A DNA stretch of 64,000 bases from an uncultured Curtobacterium sp. (GCA_913778205.1 CAJYUW010000043.1:36475-100474); one strand, 5' to 3'; shown: positions 1-9,443, numbered from the stretch's first letter. Made by a program: numbers and translations. Notes: generated by a model from the letters alone, not told the origin.

Positions 1-2133
1 ACCGCCCATCCCGCAGCCGGAGCCGGAGGAGACGTAGTACGCGATCTTGCCCTCGGCCACGTACGCCTTGAACTCGGCGAGCGTGGGTGCCGGGTCGCTC
101 GACCAGCCACCGATCGCCATCACGGCGGTGTCGGTGTCGAGCTCGAGCTGCGCCGCCGACTGCGAACCGTTGACCGCAGCGGCCCAGGTCGTGTCCGTGG
201 CCTGCAGCAGCTTCTTCAGGGCCGACGACGTCGACGCGCCGCCGCCTCCCATCGCGCCGCCACCGGCCGGGAGGCCCGTCCCCGACCCGCCGTCGGACGT
301 CGCGTCGCCGGATCCCTCCTGGGTGCCGGTGCCGGCTCCGTCACTGCCCGTGCCGCCCTGGCCGCCGGACGTGCCGTCCGGCATCGACGGGGCCTCGCCG
401 GTCGTGCCCTCGGGCGCTTCGCCGGAGGTCCCGCCCGGCGGCGTGCCGCCGGGCCCCTGCCGGGTGCCGTCGGTGCTGCTGTCGGAGCTGTCGCTGTCGG
501 TCCCGGGGGCCGATCCGCCGGGGCCTCCCGTGCCTCCCGGCTGACCGCCGCCCGTGCCGCCCATCCCGCCGGAGCCGCTGCCCGACGGACCGACGCTCGG
601 GATCGATCCGGAGTGCGCGACGGTCGTGGTGGCGAGGGCGTACGCGGTCGTGCCGGTGAGTCCGAAGAGCGTGCCGGCCAGGACGCCGACCGTGACGAGC
701 TTGCGGAGCGTCGGGACGCTGCCGACGAGGATCGCCGCGGTCGACAGGAGCCCGCCGACGAGCACCACCCAGCGGAGCCAGGGCAGCCAGGTCGGGTTCT
801 CGTTCAGGAGGCAGAAGCCCCAGTAGGCGGTGATGCCGATCATCCCGGCGAGGCCGAGACGTCCGATGACCCGGTCGCGGACGCTCCAGAGGAGGGCGCC
901 GCCGGTGCCGACGAGGCCGGCGATCGCGGGGGCGAGGGCGACCGTGTAGTACGGGTGGATCGTCCCGGACATGAACGAGAAGACGAGGCCGGTGACGACG
1001 AGCCAGCCGCCCCAGAGCACGAGGCCGACGCGGACCGGGTCGCCGAGGTGCCGTCGACCGACGACGATCAGACCGAGCACGAGCGCGAGGAGCGCCGCGG
1101 GCAGGAGCCAGCTGATCTCGAGGCCCATCTCGGACGAGAACAGGCGGTCCAGTCCGGTCGCACCGCCGAACGACGAGCCCGCCGTGCCGCCGCCCATCCC
1201 GCCGCCGCCGTTGCCCGAGCCGCCGAAGATCCGGCCGAGGCCGTTGTAGCCGAACACCAGGTCGAGCACGGTGTTGTTCGTCGATCCGCCGATGTACGGA
1301 CGGGCGTCGGCGGGCCACAGCCACACGGCGACGACCCACCAGCCGGCCGAGACCACGAGCGACACCGCGGCGATGCCGAGTCCGACCGCGCGACGACCCC
1401 AGCTCGTCCGGGCGGCGAACAGGTACACGAGGCCGAACGCCGGCAGGACGAGGAGTCCCTGCAGCATCTTCGTGAGGAACGCGAAGCCGAGGGCGACCCC
1501 GGCGAGGGCGATCCACCTCCAGCTGCCGCGGGGGAGCGCCCGCACGGTGCAGTACGCGCCCGCCGTCATGAGCAGCACGAGCAGCGCGTCCGGGTTGTCG
1601 AACCGGAACATCAGCGCCGCCGCCGGGGTCGCCGCGACGACGAAGCCGGCGAGCAGCGCCCCGACGTTCGCGGTGGTCGCGCCGAGGCGGGCGAGGGTGC
1701 GGCGGACGGTGCCCCACACGAGCGCGACCGAGCCGACCGCCATCAGCGCCTGGGGCAGCAGCAGGCTGAACGACGAGAAGCCGAACAGCCTCGCCGACAG
1801 CACCATCACCCAGAGCGACGCGGGCGGCTTGTCGACCGTGATGAAGTTCGACGAGTCGAGCGAGCCGAAGAAGAACGCCTCCCACGACTTCGTGCCGGCC
1901 TGCACGGCGGCGGCGTAGAAGCTGTTGGCGTACCCGGAGATGCTGAGGTCCCAGAGGTACACGACGGCGGTCAGGGCGAGGAGCGCCCAGAACGCGGGCC
2001 GGAGCCAGCGGGCGTCCTCGCGCTCGCCGAGGAACAGGCGAGCGAGGGGCGGGCGGCGGTCCCGGGAGGCGGTGGCCCTTTCCGGGTGTGCGCGCTCGCG
2101 ACGGTCGGTCACGGGGGTCGGGAACGTGGTCAT
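1..2133 (-). CDS. glycosyltransferase family 39 (ArnT/PMT-like) membrane protein, C-terminus beyond window
   Basis: Minus-strand reading from ATG at 2133 gives MTTFPTPVTDRRER...YAAAVQAGTKSWEAFFFGSLDSSNFITVDKPPASLW, many TM stretches, Gly/Ser-rich linker, then a conserved C-terminal domain (AYVAEGKIAYYVSSGSGCGMGG); no stop before window start. Confidence 0.85.
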   Translation of the reverse strand, partial: MTTFPTPVTDRRERAHPERATASRDRRPPLARLFLGEREDARWLRPAFWALLALTAVVYLWDLSISGYANSFYAAAVQAGTKSWEAFFFGSLDSSNFITVDKPPASLWVMVLSARLFGFSSFSLLLPQALMAVGSVALVWGTVRRTLARLGATTANVGALLAGFVVAATPAAALMFRFDNPDALLVLLMTAGAYCTVRALPRGSWRWIALAGVALGFAFLTKMLQGLLVLPAFGLVYLFAARTSWGRRAVGLGIAAVSLVVSAGWWVVAVWLWPADARPYIGGSTNNTVLDLVFGYNGLGRIFGGSGNGGGGMGGGTAGSSFGGATGLDRLFSSEMGLEISWLLPAALLALVLGLIVVGRRHLGDPVRVGLVLWGGWLVVTGLVFSFMSGTIHPYYTVALAPAIAGLVGTGGALLWSVRDRVIGRLGLAGMIGITAYWGFCLLNENPTWLPWLRWVVLVGGLLSTAAILVGSVPTLRKLVTVGVLAGTLFGLTGTTAYALATTTVAHSGSIPSVGPSGSGSGGMGGTGGGQPGGTGGPGGSAPGTDSDSSDSSTDGTRQGPGGTPPGGTSGEAPEGTTGEAPSMPDGTSGGQGGTGSDGAGTGTQEGSGDATSDGGSGTGLPAGGGAMGGGGASTSSALKKLLQATDTTWAAAVNGSQSAAQLELDTDTAVMAIGGWSSDPAPTLAEFKAYVAEGKIAYYVSSGSGCGMGG

Positions 2134-2243
2134 GACGATGAGGTTCCCGGGTGTTCCCCGAACCGTCCGATGGAGGACCTTAGCGCTCCCTAAGACCTGC
2201 GGGCGGACGTCCCCGTCGCGCGTACCGCGCGTTGACGCGGTGT

Positions 2244-2305
2244 CGCACAACCAAAGTCAATCCGCACCGCGATCATCCGTGGTGCGGAACGACTTTGGTT
2301 GTGCG
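2244..2305. repeat. 62-bp nearly perfect palindrome (15-bp and 8-bp nested arms)
   Basis: cgcacaaccaaagtc aa tccgcacc ... ggtgcgga ac gactttggttgtgcg; arms 2244-2258/2291-2305 and 2261-2268/2281-2288 perfectly complementary; intergenic. Confidence 0.9.
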
Positions 2306-2361
2306 CGCGGCCGCCCCTCTGTGCCCGCCCCGCTGCGCTCGCTGCCCAGCCGGCGTCCCCG

Positions 2362-3189
2362 TCACGCGTAGCGCCGTGCCGCCCCGAGCGCCGCCTGCCG
2401 GTACGAGCCGCCGAACAGGAACACGTGCAGGAGCAGCGGGGCGAGCTGGTGCAGCTCCACGCGGTCCCGCCAGCCGTCGGCGAGCCGGGACTCCTCGTCG
2501 TAGGCGGCGAGCACGGTCTCGAGCCGCGGGAGCCCGAAGAGTCCGAGGAGCGCGAGGTCCGTCTCGGCGTGCCCGCCGTGCGGGTTCGCGTCGATGAGCA
2601 CCGCGCCGGTCGGGGTCGTGCCGTCGACCGGCTGGCCCGGCGTCGGCCAGAGGACGTTCCCGGCCCAGAGGTCGCCGTGCAGCCGTGCGGGACCGTCCCC
2701 GACGAGCGCGGGCTGCGGCGACCCGAACTCGCCGTCCTCGAGTCGCGCGGCCACCCGTTCGAACACCGCGGCCTCGGACCCGTCGAACCCGCCCTGGTCG
2801 ACGATCCGGGAGACGTAGTCGCGGATCCGGTACTCGGCGAAGAACTCGCCCCACGTGTCGGGCGCCTCCGCGGCGGACACGAACGCCGTGCGCGACCGCC
2901 CCATCCGGAGCGGCCCCGGTTGCGGGAAGCCCGGCGAGGGAGCGCCCCAGTGCGCAGCGCCGGACGCGTGCGTGTGGGCGAGCGACCGGCCGAAGCGCTC
3001 GGCCTGGTCGGAGGTCGGGGCTCCGTCGCTGATCTGCTCGAGGTGCAGCACCCGCGGCTCCGGGTGGGCGAGGACCCGGGCGATGCGCGTCCCGCCGGCG
3101 TCCTCGGCCTCGGCGAGCCACTCCAGTCCGGCGGCCTCGGCGGTCGCCTCGTCGGGGTCGGTGAAGGTCTTCACGTACGTCTCGGCCAT
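2362..3189 (-). CDS. fructosamine kinase family protein
   Basis: MAETYVKTFTDPDEATAEAAGLEWLAEAEDAGG...LHGDLWAGNVLW...LIDANPHGGHAETDLALLGLFG. Confidence 0.85.
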   Translation of the reverse strand: MAETYVKTFTDPDEATAEAAGLEWLAEAEDAGGTRIARVLAHPEPRVLHLEQISDGAPTSDQAERFGRSLAHTHASGAAHWGAPSPGFPQPGPLRMGRSRTAFVSAAEAPDTWGEFFAEYRIRDYVSRIVDQGGFDGSEAAVFERVAARLEDGEFGSPQPALVGDGPARLHGDLWAGNVLWPTPGQPVDGTTPTGAVLIDANPHGGHAETDLALLGLFGLPRLETVLAAYDEESRLADGWRDRVELHQLAPLLLHVFLFGGSYRQAALGAARRYA

Positions 3190-3221
3190 CGGTCCATCCT
3201 GCCGACGACGGCCTCCGGGCG

Positions 3222-4085
3222 TCACAGCGGGGCCGGCCCCAGGGCGTCGACGAGCGCCTGCGCGAGCGGGTGCCACGGCCGGGACGCCGGCCCGCTGAGC
3301 ACGAGCGTCCGGGTCAGCCGTCGCTCGAGCGGCAGCATCACGAGGTCCTCGGGGAGCATGCCCCGGCCGAGCGTCGGGACGATCGACACGCCCTCGCCCC
3401 GCTGGATCATCCCGAACATCGTGCTCATCTCCCGCACGCGGTGGGCCCACCGGAACGGTTGCCCGTCGAGCTCGTGCAGGCGCTGGATCTGCACCTCGCA
3501 CCCGCCGCCGCCCGCGACGAGGCCGTCCTCGTGCAGGTCGTCGAGCGTCAGGGCGGTCTGGCTCGCGAGCGGGTGGTCCCGGCGCACGACGGCCGCCATC
3601 TCGTCCCGCGCGACCACCACCGCGCCGGTCGGGACGGGGGACGGGTCGACGAGCACGGCGGCGTCGACGGTGCCGGCCTCCAGCCACTCGGGCATCTCGT
3701 CGTCGTCACCCTCGTACACCTGCACCTCGACATCGGGCAGCACCACGGCCCACAGCTCGCGGAGGCGCGGGACGAGGCCCTGGCACACCGTCGGCACGGC
3801 CGCGAGCCGCACCGTGCCGCGGGTCGTAGCGGGCCGGACCACGGCCTCCAGGGCGTCGACCGAAGCGACCACGCTGCGGGCGTGCGCGAGCAGGCGTTCC
3901 CCGAGCGGCGTGGCGGTGGCGGAGCCGCCGCGGTGCACGACGGCACCGCCGACCTCGCGCTCCAGCCCCGCGACGGCGTGCGAGACGGCGGACTGCCCGA
4001 TGCCGAGTGCGGCGGCAGCGCCCGTGAACGAACCCGCGTCGACGGTGGCCGTGAACGCGCGGAGCTGCGGGATCGAGACGGTCAT
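3222..4085 (-). CDS. LysR family transcriptional regulator
   Basis: N-terminal HTH MTVSIPQLRAFTATVDAGSFTGAAAALGIGQSAVSHAVAGLEREVGG; divergent from the EamA transporter. Confidence 0.9.
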   Translation of the reverse strand: MTVSIPQLRAFTATVDAGSFTGAAAALGIGQSAVSHAVAGLEREVGGAVVHRGGSATATPLGERLLAHARSVVASVDALEAVVRPATTRGTVRLAAVPTVCQGLVPRLRELWAVVLPDVEVQVYEGDDDEMPEWLEAGTVDAAVLVDPSPVPTGAVVVARDEMAAVVRRDHPLASQTALTLDDLHEDGLVAGGGGCEVQIQRLHELDGQPFRWAHRVREMSTMFGMIQRGEGVSIVPTLGRGMLPEDLVMLPLERRLTRTLVLSGPASRPWHPLAQALVDALGPAPL

Positions 4086-4143
4086 GCGTGCTCCTCATGT
4101 CGGCATGAGGCACATGCGTTCGACACATGTGCGGTGGTGCTCG

Positions 4144-5082
4144 ATGCTAGCCCTCGTGAACGCCCTCCTCTACGTCCTCGTCGCCCTCACCTGGGGTTCG
4201 AGCTTCTTCTTCGCGAAGATCGGCCTCGAAGGACTCGCACCCCAGCAGGTCGCCACGGTGCGAACCGTGCTCGGCGCGCTGACGCTCGTCGTCGTGCTGC
4301 TCGTGACGCGTCGGCGGTGGCCGCGGGAGCCGCGGGTGTGGGGCCACCTGCTCGTCGTCGCGGTGTTCCTCAACGCGGTGCCGTCGTCGCTGATGGCGTG
4401 GGCCGAGCAGACGGTTCCGTCCGGCCTCGCGAGCATCTACAACGCGACGACGCCGATCATGACGCTCCTGGCGCTCGCCGTGCTCGTGCCGGCTGAACGG
4501 CTCAATCGTCGGCAGGTCGCCGGGATCGTGCTCGGGATCGTTGGCGTCCTCGTGCTCGTCGGCCCGTGGGACCTCGTCGGCGACCCCGCGGTGCTCGCGA
4601 CCGTCCCCGGCCAGGTGGCGCTGCTCGGCATGACCGCGTCGTACGGCGTCGGCCTGGCCTGGCTCCGCCGCTTCGGCGTCGGCAGCGGGCAGGACCCGAC
4701 GACCGTCGCGACGGTGCAGCTCTCGTTGGCAGCCGTCCTCATGCTGCTCGTCGCGCCAGTCATCGCGACCGGTCCGGTCCGGCTGGACTGGAGGATCGTG
4801 GCGGCGATGGTCGCGCTCGGTGCGGTGGGCACGGGGCTGGCGTACGCCTGGAACACGCGGTTGGTCGGCGCGTGGGGAGCGGGGCGGGCGTCCACGGTGA
4901 CGTACCTGACGCCGGTCGTCGGGGTCGCGCTCGGGGTCCTCGTGCTCGGGGAGCCGCTGCGGTGGAACGAGCCGGTGGGCGGGCTCGTGGTGCTGCTCGG
5001 CATCGCGCTCGCGTCCGGTGTGCTGCGCACGCGGCGGTCGGACCCGTTGCACGGTCGGGCGGCGGTCCGTTCAGCCGGGTGA
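4144..5082 (+). CDS. EamA/DMT family transporter
   Basis: MLALVNALLYVLVALTWGSSFFFAKIGLEG..., about 10 TM, EamA-like repeats. Confidence 0.88.
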   Translation: MLALVNALLYVLVALTWGSSFFFAKIGLEGLAPQQVATVRTVLGALTLVVVLLVTRRRWPREPRVWGHLLVVAVFLNAVPSSLMAWAEQTVPSGLASIYNATTPIMTLLALAVLVPAERLNRRQVAGIVLGIVGVLVLVGPWDLVGDPAVLATVPGQVALLGMTASYGVGLAWLRRFGVGSGQDPTTVATVQLSLAAVLMLLVAPVIATGPVRLDWRIVAAMVALGAVGTGLAYAWNTRLVGAWGAGRASTVTYLTPVVGVALGVLVLGEPLRWNEPVGGLVVLLGIALASGVLRTRRSDPLHGRAAVRSAG

Positions 5083-5254
5083 GCCATTCCTCGACCGCGC
5101 GGCTGCCGCACGCGTCGTGCTACCCCGACCCGACCCGACGCCACCCACCCCTCGATCGTCGCGTGCGTGGTCCCCAGTGCGGACTGGTCACGGGCGGGGG
5201 CTCGTAGCGGCGCCGGCGTCAGCCCTCATCCGAGCGCATTTCACATGTTTCTGG

Positions 5255-5283
5255 TTGACACAGTGCAATTGTGTGGCTAACAT
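5255..5283 (+). promoter_or_regulatory. sigma70-type promoter (TTGACA-17-TAACAT)
   Basis: ttgaca cagtgcaattgtgtggc taacat in a locally AT-rich stretch upstream of the HTTM-like ORF; CACA...TGTG inverted repeat in the spacer. Confidence 0.6.
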
Positions 5284-5357
5284 GGTGCGCATCGGACATG
5301 CAGGCTGAGGGACGATCCCGGCTAACCGGTACTGCGGTCAGCCAGGGGATCAGGCCT

Positions 5358-5720
5358 GTGGCGAACAGGAGCAACAAGATTCCGTACCCACTGACTGCGC
5401 AGCGGCTGCTCAGCGCGCTGTTGACGTTCGCAGTGATGGCGACGGAATTCACCATCGCGATCTCGCCGGTGCTGCCGCGATGGTTCCGAACACGGGTGCT
5501 CTACCCATGTGGAGCCGCGCTCCACTTCGGAATCATCCTCTTCATGGGGGTCAGCTCCTTCTCGATGGTGATGTTCGCCGCGCTGACCCTGCTGGTGCTT
5601 CCCGTAGACACCGACCTCCGCGCGCTTCGCAGGGTGCTGCCGCGCCGAGGCGACGCACATCCCGTCACAACGCAGCCCAACATTCCCACACAGGAGAAAG
5701 CGATCAGCCGTGTTCCATGA
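5358..5720 (+). CDS. short HTTM/SdpB-like membrane protein (C-terminal half only; possibly a remnant)
   Basis: VANRSNKIPYPLTAQRLLSALLTFAVMATEFTIAISPVLPRWFRTRVLYPCGAALHFGIILFMGVSSFSMVMFAALTLLVLP; GTG start with upstream AGGGG; resembles the C-terminal HTTM motif (E...H-G...SFSM). Confidence 0.5.
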   Translation: MANRSNKIPYPLTAQRLLSALLTFAVMATEFTIAISPVLPRWFRTRVLYPCGAALHFGIILFMGVSSFSMVMFAALTLLVLPVDTDLRALRRVLPRRGDAHPVTTQPNIPTQEKAISRVP

Positions 5721-6165
5721 GCGTCATCTCGCACCGAGCTGGATCAGGATCCTCGGCGTCGTCATCACAGCCGGGAGCGCCGCTGGGCTCGCCGTCTCCA
5801 TCCCCTCGTTGCCCACCCGGAGCGGCGCCGACGCCAGTGCACTGGTCGTCGCACGGAGTGTCGGTACTGCGCTCGGACTGAGCGCAGCAACGCAATCGCT
5901 CTTGATCACCGTGCGGGACGGCAGACTCCTGATCCAGCTGACACCGTTCTTCCGCAAGACCGTCCTGACGGGGCAGATCACCTCGGTCAGCGCGACGACC
6001 ATCGATCCAGCCGGGTACGGCGGCGTCGGTATCCGCCGTGCTCCTGGCAAACCACCGGCAGTGTTCCAGCGCGGAGGGTCCGCAGCGAAACTGCAGATGC
6101 GGGACGGCTCGACGCTCATCCTCGAATGCGACGACGTCCCCGGTCTCGTGGACGCACTCCGATGA
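5710..6165 (+). CDS. small membrane protein of unknown function
   Basis: MFHERHLAPSWIRILGVVITAGSAAGLAVSIPS...QRGGSAAKLQMRDGSTLILECDDVPGLVDALR; overlaps the preceding ORF end. Confidence 0.55.
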   Translation: MFHERHLAPSWIRILGVVITAGSAAGLAVSIPSLPTRSGADASALVVARSVGTALGLSAATQSLLITVRDGRLLIQLTPFFRKTVLTGQITSVSATTIDPAGYGGVGIRRAPGKPPAVFQRGGSAAKLQMRDGSTLILECDDVPGLVDALR

Positions 6166-7116
6166 ACGCGCATCCTCTGCCACACAACGTGCGCTGGGCG
6201 CCGGTCGGCTTCTTCCTGGTCGCGTCGTTCCTGCTCGCCTGGCTCGTCTGCCTACCGTTGTGGATCGATGCACGCGGCCTCGCCTCGCCTGCAACGGCTT
6301 GGGTGCTCCCGATGGTGATGTTCACCCCACTGCTCGCGACCACGCTGACGACGCTGACGTTCGACCGCGGCACTCTCGGCGCCCAGGTACGACGTCTCCG
6401 GATGTGGCCGCTGGAACCCGCCACCAGAACGATCGTCCTGACCGTCGCAGCGGTCGTCTTCCTCCCGCTGCTGGTCGCGGCAGGCCTCGCGACCTCTGCC
6501 TGGCTCGGCCTCGTCCAGCTCGACCTCGACGAGTTCAGCGGATTCGCGGCAGCACTTCCGGAGAACGTGTCGAGGGCAGTCCCGGTTCGCACTCTCGTGA
6601 TCGTGCAGCTGGTCTCGATCCCCATCGCCGCAGTGCTGAACGGGTTCCTGGCCTTCGGCGAAGAAATCGGATGGCGCGGCTGGCTCCTCCCCGAGCTGCA
6701 ACCGTTCGGAACCCGAGCTGCAACCGCTCGGAAACTGGCCCGCAGTCCTGCTCACCGGCGCCGTCTGGGGTGCCTGGCACGCTCCGTTGATCCTCCTCGG
6801 CTACAACTTCGACCAACCGAACTCGCTCGGGGTCGTCGCGATGATCGCCGGCTGTACCGCAGTCGGCGTCGTCATCGGTTGGTCTCGGATCTGGAGCACA
6901 TCGGTCTGGCCTGCGGTGTTCGGGCACGGATCACTCAACGCGGCCGGCGGACTGGTCGTACTCCTCAGCAGCGATGAATCGGCACCGAACCTGCTTCTTG
7001 CCGGCCCGGTCGGAGCAGGAACGGTGGTCGCGGTGGTCGTCGTCAGCCTGTTGGGCATACTCGTTCGGCGGACGACGGGCAGAAGTCCCGGTTGGTTCTC
7101 ACGCAAGTACCGATAG
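6163..7116 (+). pseudogene. CPBP (CAAX-type) intramembrane metalloprotease, frameshifted by a 22-bp tandem duplication
   Basis: Frame 1: ...AFGEEIGWRGWLLPELQPFG; then second frame: PELQPLGNWPAVLLTGAVWGAWHAPLILLGYN...FGHGSLNAAGG. cccgagctgcaaccg[t/c]tcggaa is duplicated at 6690-6711 and 6712-6733. Confidence 0.8.
6690..6733 (+). repeat. 22-bp tandem duplication (1 mismatch) disrupting the CPBP gene
   Basis: cccgagctgcaaccgttcggaa / cccgagctgcaaccgctcggaa. Confidence 0.95.
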
Positions 7117-7272
7117 CCGACCCATGAGCGAGCCACGCTCGACTGCCCGGATGCTCCGACGGCAGTCGAGATCACGTACCGTGCGCGTGAGGACCTCGCA
7201 GTCGTCGATCGACGTACGGGACGTCGAGACGCGCGCGTTCGTCGATCGGTTGCGCCGCGACCACCAAGCGGC

Positions 7273-7308
7273 CGGGAGGCCCGTGGCGGCGCCGCCACGG
7301 GCCTCCCG
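7273..7308. terminator. 36-bp perfect palindrome, GGAGGC hairpin family, between convergent genes
   Basis: cgggaggcccgtggcggc|gccgccacgggcctcccg. Confidence 0.75.
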
Positions 7309-7345
7309 TCCGATCGATGGGCGCGGGCGGCAGCCGCTGCCGGAG

Positions 7346-8590
7346 CTACGCCGTGGCGTGCTCGCGCGCGGCGCGGTCCGCGGCGACGAGACGCTTGGCC
7401 TCGCGGACACGCTTGCGGGCCTTCTCGACCGGCACCTCGACCGCGTAGGCAGCACCAACTGCCACGAGGAGCGCGGCCCCGATCAGCCAGACCTTGCCCC
7501 ACGCACCGATCGCGAACGTCCCGAGCAGGGCGATCACGAGCGGGTGCCAGAGGTACGCCGAGTACGACACCCGACGTCCGAACCAGGACATCGGCGTCCA
7601 CGAGAGCGCTGCCGACACCGGGGTGCGGACGGAGACGAGCCCGCCGATCAGCACGGCCGACACGAGACCGGTGACGGGGAGCACCACGCCGAACGTCGCG
7701 GCGTGCTGCGTCCAGTCGCCGTCGATCCAGAGCAGGACGCCGACGAGTGCGGCCAGGCCGATCCAGCTCGCCAGGTGTCCGGCGATGCCCGCGGCGACCC
7801 GTCGGACGCGCTCGTCGTCGAGCATCAGCGCGAGGAGGCACCCGGTCGCGAGCGGGACCACGCCGAGCACCGGGGAGAAGTACACGTCGGGCGTCGACCC
7901 GCCGTTGGGCTTCGTGTAGCTGAGCCAGGACGCGACCGAGGCGCCGACGATCACGACGCCGAGGCCCGCCATGAGCCACCGCCGTCGCGACCGGATCGCG
8001 AAGAGGAGCACGAGCACCGGCGGCCAGACGAGGTAGAACTGCTCCTCCATCGACAGGCTCCACGTGTGCGCGAACACGCCCTGCGTGGTGTCCCAGAACG
8101 AGCGGAAGAGGTTGCCGGTGTAGCTCAGGGCGATGAACGCGGCCTCGCCGGGGGAGAACGTCGCACCCTTGTAGTCGCCGACCCAGTTCCAGAGCGCGAG
8201 ACCGACGAGGACGAAGGCGATGAGTGCCGGGTAGAGCCGGAGGACGCGCTTGCCCCAGAACGCCCCGAGCCGGATCCGACCGGTCTTGCGGTGCTCGCCG
8301 AGCAGCAGCGTGGTGATCAGGAAGCCGGACAGGACGAAGAACACCGTGACGCCGATGAACCCGCCGTCGAAGTGCGGGACGTGCAGGTGGTAGAGGATCA
8401 CGGCGAGGATCGCGATCGTCCGCAGCCCGTCCAGTGCGGGTGCCCGGTGCGTGAGCGGCGGCGGGGGAGTCGTACGCCCGCTGCCGCTCGTTCCGGCGCG
8501 CGCGGCTCGGTCGGCGCGCGTGCTGCCGTCGGTGTCGGCCGGTGCGGAGGTGCTGCGGGTCCGCTCCGGCGAGATCGTGGTGGTCGCCAC
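7346..8590 (-). CDS. acyltransferase family 3 (OafA-like)
   Basis: APALDGLRTIAILAVILYHLHVPHFDGGFIGVTVFFVLSGFLIT...HTWSLSMEEQFYLVWP; GTG start preceded by AGGAGG. Confidence 0.9.
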   Translation of the reverse strand: MATTTISPERTRSTSAPADTDGSTRADRAARAGTSGSGRTTPPPPLTHRAPALDGLRTIAILAVILYHLHVPHFDGGFIGVTVFFVLSGFLITTLLLGEHRKTGRIRLGAFWGKRVLRLYPALIAFVLVGLALWNWVGDYKGATFSPGEAAFIALSYTGNLFRSFWDTTQGVFAHTWSLSMEEQFYLVWPPVLVLLFAIRSRRRWLMAGLGVVIVGASVASWLSYTKPNGGSTPDVYFSPVLGVVPLATGCLLALMLDDERVRRVAAGIAGHLASWIGLAALVGVLLWIDGDWTQHAATFGVVLPVTGLVSAVLIGGLVSVRTPVSAALSWTPMSWFGRRVSYSAYLWHPLVIALLGTFAIGAWGKVWLIGAALLVAVGAAYAVEVPVEKARKRVREAKRLVAADRAAREHATA

Positions 8591-8911
8591 GTCGCCTCCT
8601 GCGAGATCGTTCTGCTGCGCGATCCGTCGGGCGGACCGTGACCTGATCGTTACAGGATGCCCGGTCCAGGTAAGAGGAGGCTCAACGAACGGGGTGCACG
8701 TGTCCCGTCCGGGCGTCGAGTCGCTCGGTGCGAGGTCCTCCAGGAACCGTCGTTCGCCCGGTGCGATCCCCTGCTGGGACGTCGGCTGGACGACCGTCGC
8801 GGCGGTCTCCGCGGCGATCGTGGCTGCCGGTTCCGCGACGACGCGGCCGCCGAATCCGCGACGGCGCGGCCGCGCAGGAGGGTACCCAGGCGGATCCTCA
8901 GGGTCTCGAGC

Positions 8912-9354
8912 TGTCGTGCGACGACGGTCGCGTCGTTGGTTGCGTTCGCCGGTTGTGCGTCGGTGGGAGGAGCGACAGTGCCGCCGTCGTTGTCGTGCGA
9001 CAGCGGTCGTGTCGCTGGTTGCGTGCGCCGGTGGTGCGTCTGTGCGAGGAATGGTTGCGTGCGCCGGTTGTGGTCGGCGCGAGGGGCGACAGCGCCGTTG
9101 TCGTGCGACGACGGTCGTGTCGTTGGTTGCGTTCGCCGGTTGTGTGTCTGCGCGAGGAGCGACGCCGTCGTTGTCGTGCGACAGCGGTCGCGTCGTTGGG
9201 TGCGTTCGCCGGTTGTGCGTCTGTGCGAGGAGCGACGCCGTCGTTGTCGTGCGACGACGGTCGCGTCGTTGGTTGCGTTCGCCGGTTGTGCGTCGGTGCG
9301 AGGAGCGACAGCGCCGTTGTCGTGCGACAGCGGCCGCGTCGTTCCGCAGCGGCG
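8912..9354. repeat. tandem array, 73-bp unit (units start at 8912, 8991, 9099, 9172, 9245, terminal part 9316-9354)
   Basis: Unit tgtcgtgcgac(gac/agc)ggtcg(c/t)gtcgttggttgcgttcgccggttgtgcgtctgtgcgaggagcgacgccgtcgt; three exact 73-bp spacings. Confidence 0.9.
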
Positions 9355-9443
9355 GCCCGGCCTCACAGCCCCCGGCGTCCCGGCGGCCCCCCCCGGCGGC
9401 CTCACGGCCGCCCAGCCCCGCGGCCGCCCGCACCGCCCCTGCG

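Noticed and set aside
341-2193. Long ORFs overlapping the GT39 gene on both strands (514 aa minus, 526 aa plus)
   Set aside because: Arg/Ala/Pro-rich shadow frames caused by high GC; the true minus-strand frame from 2133 has coherent TM and GT39 motifs and was missed by the track because it runs off the window.
7190-7262. Remnant coding sequence (TRAFVDRLRRDHQAAGRP) between CPBP and hairpin
   Set aside because: Too short to support; no start or family assignment possible.
5083-7262. Flanking direct repeats for the HTTM/CPBP cassette
   Set aside because: Compared both edges by eye; no convincing exact repeat longer than background was found.
8912-9354. CRISPR array
   Set aside because: Units are near-identical over the full 73 bp with no unique spacers, and no cas genes are present in the window.
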